Source: Tangfeifania diversioriginum
GTDB taxonomy: Bacteria > Bacteroidota > Bacteroidia > Bacteroidales > Prolixibacteraceae
Length of the DNA stretch: 38,514 bases
NCBI RefSeq assembly: GCF_900141875.1
Contig: NZ_FQZE01000038.1
Location: 1-38,514, forward strand
Direction of reading: 5' to 3'
Below, piece after piece: positions 32,972 to 38,514 of the stretch. The translations under genes and the position numbers were made by a program. Numbering within the stretch: position 1 is the first letter of the stretch; each line of letters begins with the position of its first letter. Below the pieces are notes generated by a model. That model was given only the letters and a program-made list of their open reading frames with translations. It was not told the DNA's origin and made no database searches.

Positions 32972-34225
32972 ATGAACACGGAGCTTTTTATTTCGCGCAG
33001 ATTATTTTTCGAAAAGAGCAGCAAAAAGCTCTTGTCGCGGAATATCATTAAAATAGCACTGGTGGGAATAGCACTCGGGCTGGCTGTTATGATTATTTCC
33101 GTGGCCGTGGTTACCGGTTTCAAAAACGAAATCAGGGAAAAAGTGATTGGCTTCGGCTCCCACATCCAGGTGATCAATTTCGATTCGAACAACTCGTACG
33201 AAACCAAGGCCGTTTCACGAAAACAATCTTTTTTGAGTGGCCTCAATGAACTCGACGGGGTAAAAACAGTGCAGGTTTTTGCCACCAAACCGGGCATGAT
33301 TAAAACCGACGATTACATTCAGGGTATTGTTTTTAAGGGAGTTGATGATGCATACGACTGGGATTTTTTCAAGAACAACCTGGTGGGAGGCCGCTTGCCT
33401 GAACTGAACGATTCAGCGCGCTCAAACGAAATACTTATCTCGAAACAGGTTGCCAATCTGCTCCAACTTAACATATCCGACAAAGTAGTGCTCTATTTCA
33501 TTAACGAAGATGAAAGCACCCCGCGAATGCTTCAGCTGGACATCAGCGGTTTTTACCAAACCAGCCTCGAAGAATTCGATAACCTTTTTGTAATTGGCGA
33601 CCTGCAGCAGGTACAACGGCTGAACAACTGGCGGACCGACCAAATCAGCGGTTTTGAAGTAGTGATAAACGAGTTTACCCGCATTGACGAAATCGAACAG
33701 GAAGTGCGCAACACGGTGCTCGACTACAGCCGCGAAAACGATGCTATTTTACGCACCACCAACATCACCCGCGAGTACCCTCAGATTTTCGACTGGCTCA
33801 ACATTCTCGACATGAACGTTTGGGTCATACTGATTTTAATGGCGCTGGTGGCCGGCTTCAACATGATTTCCGGGTTGCTGGTGCTCATTCTGGAGCGCAG
33901 CAAAATGATTGGCGTGCTGAAAGCCCTCGGAAGCCCCAACTGGAGCATCCGGAAGGTTTTCCTTTACCTGTCGGTTTTCTTAACATCGCGCGGAATGCTG
34001 TGGGGAAACATTATCGGCGTGGCTTTCATCGTTATTCAGAAAACCTTTGAAGTCTTCAAGCTCAATCCAACTACATATTATGTGGATATGGTGCCGGTAA
34101 ATTTTTCAATCGTTCACCTGTTATTGCTGAATGCCGGAACGGTTGTAGCTACCTTTTTAATGCTGATTGTGCCCAGCTACCTTGTGAGCAAAATTTCACC
34201 CGACAAAACCATCCGGTTCGATTAA
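32972..34225 (+). CDS. LolC/E-type ABC transporter permease (FtsX superfamily)
   Basis: The 417-residue protein has an N-terminal helix (IIKIALVGIALGLAVMIISVAVVTGF), a periplasmic domain (about 55-270) and three C-terminal helices. The first of these is VWVILILMALVAGFNMISGL, followed by the coupling segment ERSKMIGVLKALGSPNWSIRK. The layout is that of LolC/LolE, which take lipoproteins from the inner membrane for outer-membrane delivery. Bacteroidota usually have one LolC/E-type permease forming a homodimer. No ATPase gene adjoins. The ATG lies 10 bases after the flippase-like gene. Confidence 0.9.
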   Translation: MNTELFISRRLFFEKSSKKLLSRNIIKIALVGIALGLAVMIISVAVVTGFKNEIREKVIGFGSHIQVINFDSNNSYETKAVSRKQSFLSGLNELDGVKTVQVFATKPGMIKTDDYIQGIVFKGVDDAYDWDFFKNNLVGGRLPELNDSARSNEILISKQVANLLQLNISDKVVLYFINEDESTPRMLQLDISGFYQTSLEEFDNLFVIGDLQQVQRLNNWRTDQISGFEVVINEFTRIDEIEQEVRNTVLDYSRENDAILRTTNITREYPQIFDWLNILDMNVWVILILMALVAGFNMISGLLVLILERSKMIGVLKALGSPNWSIRKVFLYLSVFLTSRGMLWGNIIGVAFIVIQKTFEVFKLNPTTYYVDMVPVNFSIVHLLLLNAGTVVATFLMLIVPSYLVSKISPDKTIRFD

Positions 34226-34246
34226 ACAGAAATCACCGTTAATTCT

Positions 34247-34254
34247 TATTTTTG
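34247..34254 (+). promoter_or_regulatory. -7 box just before the Nudix gene
   Basis: TATTTTTG followed by C ends 4 bases before the GTG start at 34259, the same arrangement as at 9854. A leaderless transcript is implied if the box is used. No clear -33 box is seen. Confidence 0.4.
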
Positions 34255-34258
34255 CCAC

Positions 34259-34891
34259 GTGAACATTTCTCGTGAACATATCATAAAAGCGCTGGAAAAG
34301 AAACTTCCGGGTCCGGAGTCGCACCGCAAAATGATTCCGCCCCACCGCGATTTGCATGCGCCTGAAAAAGAAAAAAGCAAGCTGAAAAAGAGCAGTGTGC
34401 TGCTTTTGCTATTCGAAGAAAAAAAGGAATTAAAAATCTGCCTGATAAAACGCCCCGCCCACATGAAACACCATGCCAGCCAGGTGGCTTTTCCGGGCGG
34501 GCGGATTGAAAAAGGGGAAACAGCGTTGCAAACGGCTTTTCGCGAAACGGAAGAAGAAATTGGAGTCACTTCTGAAAAAATTGAAATCCTCGGTTCGTTG
34601 TCGGAATTGTATGTGGGCGTCAGCGGTTTCCTGATTCACCCCTATGTAGGCTGGCTGCACGCTGAACCCAAATTTGTAACCTGCGACGATGAAGTAGAAA
34701 AGACAATTCTTTTCCCGTTGCTAAAATATCAAAACAAAACAGAGATGACTGAGCTGGAAACCGTTGCAGGAAAACTCACCGTTCCGGCTGTTCATTTTGA
34801 AGGAGAAACCATTTGGGGCGCCACGCTGATGATTCTGGCGGAGTTTTATGATGTGATTAACAAAGTTCAATCTCCCAAAAATAAATTCTGA
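34259..34891 (+). CDS. Nudix hydrolase, CoA pyrophosphatase type (NudL-like)
   Basis: The 210-residue enzyme splits CoA or related nucleotide pyrophosphates into 3',5'-ADP and 4'-phosphopantetheine. The CoA-specific block LIKRPAHMKHHASQVAFPGG (about 62-81) directly precedes the Nudix box GGRIEKGETALQTAFRETEE (about 80-99, ending EIG), with all catalytic Glu present. The N-terminus, with LPGPESHRKMIPPHR, is conserved in the family, so the GTG start at 34259 is preferred over later Met codons. Confidence 0.92.
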   Translation: MNISREHIIKALEKKLPGPESHRKMIPPHRDLHAPEKEKSKLKKSSVLLLLFEEKKELKICLIKRPAHMKHHASQVAFPGGRIEKGETALQTAFRETEEEIGVTSEKIEILGSLSELYVGVSGFLIHPYVGWLHAEPKFVTCDDEVEKTILFPLLKYQNKTEMTELETVAGKLTVPAVHFEGETIWGATLMILAEFYDVINKVQSPKNKF

Positions 34892-34905
34892 ATAAAAATT
34901 CCCCG

Positions 34906-36339
34906 TTATTTCGGAATCACATTCAAATAGTGCTCATAATTTCCGGTAACGCGTTGCACGTAATTGTAGGCTTCTTCGCCGCGGGCGTATCCCCATCGTA
35001 CCACCGGGTCTTCAAAATATTTAGAAGAAGATTTATTGCGTAAATAAAAATCGACATTGCCTTCCCATTTATGCTGGTTTTTGCCGTATTTCCGGGCCAG
35101 CCGCTGCGCATCCTTTACATGTCCCAGCCCGATATTGTAAGCAGCCAGCGTAAATTTTATCCGCTCGGTGGAATCGGGAATACTGTTGAGTAATTGCTCA
35201 TCGAGCCAGTTCAGCATGAGTATTCCACCGCGGATATTTTCCCGGGGTTCTGTAATATCGGTAACCCCAAGTGCAGTTGCCGTGTTGGGCATCAATTGCA
35301 TCAACCCGTAAGCGCCGCCCCACGATTCGGCCTCGGGGTTAAACCGGGATTCTTCATACATAATCGACGAAACCAGCCGCCAGTCCCAGCCATGGTTGGC
35401 TGCCAGCTCTTTCACAACAGGGTCGTATTCTGAAATTTTCCCTCCGGTAATGCTGTGGTATTCGCTATCCATCCGGTGACTCGAGCGGGGACTGCTAAAG
35501 TACTTGTTATACAAAACTGCGTGTTTCCTGGTTTTTTTGAATTCGGTAATCCAGTTATCGAGGTACGCTTTCCAGTCGTCAGAAGCATTTTTTCGTACGG
35601 CCCAGGCAATGTTCTGCGGAAAACTAATCACCAGCGAAACATCGATATTCCGGTAATAGGTTTTGTTAACCCGGGCCACATCTTCGTCGCAAACGGTATA
35701 ATCAATTTCGCCATTCGCCACACGGGCAACCAGCTGCTCTACACCATAAATAGAGTCTTCAACAATTTCGATGGGGTAACCGATTTCTTCCGATAAATTT
35801 ACAAGTCGCCGGGAATACGAACTGTTTTTCTGCACATGTACTTTTTTTTCGGCCAGTTCGAGGGTCGATTTTAAATAGACTGTATTTGAATCGTTTGGAT
35901 TTGGTTTTCGCTGAACGAGCACCTGCCGGGTTTGTTTGAGCGGGGCAGTAAAATCAACCAGTTCCCTGCGTTTCCGGGTAACCGTAAGGTTTTGGGCTAT
36001 AATATCGAACCGGCCGTTTTGTAATCCGTCAAATGATTCCACCAAATCATTGCTTACTGTAATCTGCGGGTTCACATCAAGAGCTTCGCACAGTTCGTGC
36101 ACCAAATCGTACTGATACCCCATTGGCTTTCCCCTGTAAACAAAGTAGTTGGTTGAATTATAATCGACTACAACTTTCAGCACTCCTGCTTCTTTAATAA
36201 GCTCAAGGTCAGTTGGTTCTTTTTCTGCCGGCTCTTCCTGTACTTTCTTTCTATCGCAGCCACAACCGCCCATCAGGCTAATAAATAACAGAAGCCCAAC
36301 TATTTTAATAACTGATTTATATGTACCAGAATACAACAT
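34906..36339 (-). CDS. mltF: Membrane-bound lytic murein transglycosylase F-like lipoprotein
   Basis: The 477-residue protein has a lipoprotein signal ending GGC (about 24-26, VGLLLFISLMGGC). A periplasmic solute-binding-like domain (about 45-265, LKVVVDYNSTNYFVYRGKPM and RFDIIAQNLTVTRKRRELVD) is followed by an SLT lytic transglycosylase domain (about 300-470). The catalytic Glu is in SIMYEESRFNPEAES, followed by GGAYGLMQLMPNTA and the AAYNIGLGHVKDAQRLARK block. This is the MltF arrangement: the first domain senses muropeptides, the second cleaves glycan to 1,6-anhydro ends. The ATG overlaps the porin stop by one base, so the two are co-translated. Confidence 0.93.
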   Translation of the reverse strand: MLYSGTYKSVIKIVGLLLFISLMGGCGCDRKKVQEEPAEKEPTDLELIKEAGVLKVVVDYNSTNYFVYRGKPMGYQYDLVHELCEALDVNPQITVSNDLVESFDGLQNGRFDIIAQNLTVTRKRRELVDFTAPLKQTRQVLVQRKPNPNDSNTVYLKSTLELAEKKVHVQKNSSYSRRLVNLSEEIGYPIEIVEDSIYGVEQLVARVANGEIDYTVCDEDVARVNKTYYRNIDVSLVISFPQNIAWAVRKNASDDWKAYLDNWITEFKKTRKHAVLYNKYFSSPRSSHRMDSEYHSITGGKISEYDPVVKELAANHGWDWRLVSSIMYEESRFNPEAESWGGAYGLMQLMPNTATALGVTDITEPRENIRGGILMLNWLDEQLLNSIPDSTERIKFTLAAYNIGLGHVKDAQRLARKYGKNQHKWEGNVDFYLRNKSSSKYFEDPVVRWGYARGEEAYNYVQRVTGNYEHYLNVIPK

Positions 36340-38321
36340 TAGTCGTAAAAAGCCCAGGCAACTCCCATTCTGAACGTCATACGGTTCATGGGGTAATGAG
36401 GAATTGTAAAATATTCCCTGTCGATAAATTCAGTACCAATATTTATCATTTTGAAAAACACCCTTGTTCTTTTCAACCGCAAATTTACATGAGCATCAAT
36501 ATACGGATAATTGCCCAGTTTCTTTTCATTTTGAAGATGGAACAAACCGGTTGAAGGGTCGTAATCATCGGCATAAAACATTGTATTATAACGGGCATCG
36601 ATGCCAATTGATGTAAACATTACTTTTGAAATCACAAAATTAAAATTAGCTGAAACAAAAGCAGAAAAATCGGGCAGATGGAGTACATTTTTATTGGAAG
36701 ATTTTTGCCACAACAAACGGGTTCTGAAATGGAAATTGTTCAGCACAAAGTTTTTGTCGGCATGCGCTGCCAGAACGAGTAACTGCCCCCCAAACTGCGA
36801 GGGAACACCTGCTGTATCATTATAAATAAAATTATTAATCAGCGAATAGTTAAATCCCAGCTCCAAATTTCGCCCCGGTGCTTTCAGACTACCTTTTGCG
36901 GTCATCCGCTGCTCCATTTTCAGGTTGTTTTTCCACCGGTTGTGTTTGGCATTAAATTCTTCCTGAAAAAATTCGGGCACCCTGTTTTCAATCTGCCCTG
37001 TTATATTCAACCCGGCGAGCGAATCGCCAAAAAGTTTCAATGGTTTTGAAATGATTCCCGAAAGTTCTGTTTGCCCGGCATTTCTGCCAAGTAAATAAAT
37101 TTTGCCTTCAAAATTCCACCGCCAGAAACTACCTGTTTGCCTGAATATCCCCCCCCCGGCATATACATTGGAAAAAGGCTTTCGCTGTCGGTTGTCGATT
37201 CCCTCCCAGGTGCCGGGAAAAGACATTAAAACATGTTGCTGTCCAATAAATGCTCTTTTGCCAAAACTTGTTTTCCGGTCAGGGTTTTCGTACTGTTTTA
37301 TCTGAAGGATATTTTCAATTTTCCTGAAGCGAATTGAATCTTTTATATAATTAGGATCATAAAAAGTTTCCCTGAAAAAAGTGGTAGTATCTTCATCTTC
37401 AATAAATTCTTTTTTGTGATTTTGGTATTCAAAAGAATAAAGAAAACCGACCAACGGCTTAAACTCAGTTACAGGAATAACCTGCTCCGGTTCCCCTTCG
37501 GCAGCTTCAATTACCCTTTCCTCTCCGGTTTCAATATACCTGCCTATACGGTATTCGCCGTTTGCAAAAACATAAAAATTGGAAAATTTCGATCGTGTTG
37601 AAGTCAGCTTTACATTCAGCAAGTCAGTATCATCACCACTGAAAATCTGGTCATCGCCATCGAGCCCTCCATTTTCTTTATTCTGGATGCTATTGGTAAT
37701 AAAACCTCCGTGAATACGTAATTTGTCTTTATTATAGCTTGAATACAGGGTAACAAAATTATTTTTGGCATCCTGGTTTTTATACTGGCCAACCGAGCGT
37801 GCCTGATCGTAACGGAAAGTAAAATTCCAATAAGGGCTTACATTTTGCGTATGCAAAACATTAAAACGCGTCTCATTCTTCCGGGTACGGTGCTCACTCT
37901 GACTGAAATCGAGTAACGTATAAGGTGTGCGTGTGTTGTAGTATTCAACTCTTTCAGGTGTTAGCAGATAAGCATCCCTTGTTTTGAGGAAAAAAAAATC
38001 GACGTCAGAACTGCGTTTAAAAAAATTGTGATTTAAATACGGAGTTCCATAATTCCCCACATAACTTACCGTAATTGCATCATTATATATAGGGTTATAC
38101 AGATGAAAATTTTCAAGTAATGTATCCAGCCTGAGTGAATCCCGGAAGGCGCCATATCCATCGAGTTTCCATAATTGGATAACTGGCTCAATTTGTTTTT
38201 CGTCAGGTTGCGGCGTTTCAGACTCTTGACTTAATTCATTGCGAGGAGTTTGCGCAAATACAATAACAGGAACAAGGGTTAATAATGCTACTACTATTTT
38301 TATGAAATTGAATTTGTGCAT
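36339..38321 (-). CDS. Putative porin / outer-membrane beta-barrel (Porin_10-like)
   Basis: The 660-residue precursor has a signal peptide (NFIKIVVALLTLVPVIVFA, cut before Q at about 24). A short acidic Pro/Glu-rich linker follows, then a long chain of alternating strands such as YWNFTFRYDQARSVGQYKNQ, SNFYVFANGEYRIGRY and HVNLRLKRTRVFFKMINIG. It ends FRMGVAWAFYD, with the aromatic final strand required for barrel insertion. This matches the putative porin family of Bacteroidota; the solute is unknown. ATG 38321 follows the -7 box at 38349-38342. It overlaps mltF by one base at its 3' end. Confidence 0.82.
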   Translation of the reverse strand: MHKFNFIKIVVALLTLVPVIVFAQTPRNELSQESETPQPDEKQIEPVIQLWKLDGYGAFRDSLRLDTLLENFHLYNPIYNDAITVSYVGNYGTPYLNHNFFKRSSDVDFFFLKTRDAYLLTPERVEYYNTRTPYTLLDFSQSEHRTRKNETRFNVLHTQNVSPYWNFTFRYDQARSVGQYKNQDAKNNFVTLYSSYNKDKLRIHGGFITNSIQNKENGGLDGDDQIFSGDDTDLLNVKLTSTRSKFSNFYVFANGEYRIGRYIETGEERVIEAAEGEPEQVIPVTEFKPLVGFLYSFEYQNHKKEFIEDEDTTTFFRETFYDPNYIKDSIRFRKIENILQIKQYENPDRKTSFGKRAFIGQQHVLMSFPGTWEGIDNRQRKPFSNVYAGGGIFRQTGSFWRWNFEGKIYLLGRNAGQTELSGIISKPLKLFGDSLAGLNITGQIENRVPEFFQEEFNAKHNRWKNNLKMEQRMTAKGSLKAPGRNLELGFNYSLINNFIYNDTAGVPSQFGGQLLVLAAHADKNFVLNNFHFRTRLLWQKSSNKNVLHLPDFSAFVSANFNFVISKVMFTSIGIDARYNTMFYADDYDPSTGLFHLQNEKKLGNYPYIDAHVNLRLKRTRVFFKMINIGTEFIDREYFTIPHYPMNRMTFRMGVAWAFYD

Positions 38322-38341
38322 AGTTTCTGTTAAAGCTGTGA

Positions 38342-38349
38342 CAAAACTA
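38342..38349 (-). promoter_or_regulatory. -7 box of the porin-mltF operon
   Basis: TAGTTTTG on the minus strand matches TAnnTTTG fully and lies 20 nt before the ATG at 38321. No clear TTTG is found 19-21 nt upstream. Confidence 0.45.
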
Positions 38350-38420
38350 AAAAAAGCAGGGAATTGGTAGTTAAAAGTTAGAAACTTTTCACGTAAATTA
38401 ACAGGTAAATTGTTAAAACA

Positions 38421-38454
38421 TAAAAAAGCCCATGCTCTTTTGAACATGGGCTTT
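38421..38454 (-). terminator. Intrinsic terminator of the rRNA operon
   Basis: On the minus strand AAAGCCCATG, a 10-base loop and CATGGGCTTT form a perfect 10-bp stem followed at once by a T-run (TTTTTTA). It lies 7 bases after the 5S rRNA 3' end and separates the rRNA operon from the porin promoter. Confidence 0.9.
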
Positions 38455-38461
38455 GGATAAA

Positions 38462-38514
38462 TCCGGCAGCGGCCTACTCTCCCACTTTTACGCAGTACCA
38501 TCGGCGCTGGCGGG
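38462..38514 (-). rRNA. rrf: 5S ribosomal RNA, 3' half (partial)
   Basis: The minus strand reads CCCGCCAGCGCCGATGGTAC followed by TGCG, GTGGGAGAGTAGG and a closing CCGCTGCCGG. These are the loop E/helix IV and 3'-terminal parts of bacterial 5S rRNA. The 5' half lies beyond the window edge, so a 16S-23S-5S operon on the minus strand is expected to the right. The 3' end is placed by the closing stem sequence and is accurate to a few bases. Confidence 0.9.

Noticed and set aside
28327-34225. The two FtsX-type permeases as parts of one transporter
   Set aside because: They are 3.4 kb apart with separate promoters and belong to different subfamilies (MacB-like and LolC/E-like), and no ATPase lies between them.
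38411-38501. Longer N-terminus of the porin starting at 38501
   Set aside because: That start lies inside the 5S rRNA gene and the frame crosses its terminator. The signal peptide begins at 38321.

Overview
The window reads as a chromosome segment of a Bacteroidota bacterium, probably of the Marinilabiliales/Prolixibacteraceae type (the order is inference). The basis is the gene content (a Porin_10-like barrel, a DUF4382-like lipoprotein, and the gene order purH-mreB-mreC-mreD-mrdA-rodA), the scarcity of Shine-Dalgarno sequences, and many Bacteroidota-style promoters (TTTG, 19-20 nt, TAnnTTTG). Two of these, before pfkB and the KamA-like gene, match the consensus fully.

Positions 1-3133 form a foreign-looking, AT-rich block. 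It holds the first codons of a zinc-ribbon gene leaving to the left and a decapitated remnant that looks like the C-terminus of an OLD-family nuclease. The remnant is translationally coupled (TAATG) to an intact UvrD-like SF1 helicase, which is followed by a 203-residue protein I do not recognise. The block ends on a 22-codon stump of a vsr mismatch endonuclease. It is best read as a partly decayed, Gabija-like anti-phage module inserted in a former restriction/repair locus. From 3134 to 3624 there is gene-free DNA with REP-like hairpins.

Positions 3625-9866 are an accessory region: a hydroxylaminobenzene-mutase-like membrane protein, a polytopic membrane protein of unknown function, a secreted metallophosphoesterase, a lipoprotein with a poly-Asp tail, and an M19-type dipeptidase. 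These are spaced by gaps rich in repeats. One repeat pair brackets the lipoprotein gene and another brackets the dipeptidase gene.

Positions 9867-19225 are mainly metabolism and stress genes. They include an ATP-grasp-like protein and a nitrosative-stress-type cluster (ric, a small membrane protein, a Rof-like protein, then type II NADH dehydrogenase). Polyphosphate kinase 2 and a DUF1338 enzyme converge with a 4-nt overlap. A PfkB-family protein lacking its catalytic Asp, a cyclic-2,3-diphosphoglycerate-synthetase-like protein and an ACP phosphodiesterase follow.

Positions 19225-38514 are core genome. They hold a KamA-family radical SAM enzyme with a structured leader, the purH-mreBCD-mrdA-rodA cell-shape operon, two FtsX-type permeases without an adjacent ATPase, mgtE-ksgA, a flippase-like membrane protein, a CoA-pyrophosphatase Nudix protein and an outer-membrane-barrel/mltF pair. 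The window ends in the 3' part of a 5S rRNA gene with its terminator, so an rRNA operon lies to the right on the minus strand. I saw no tRNA, CRISPR array or complete insertion sequence.
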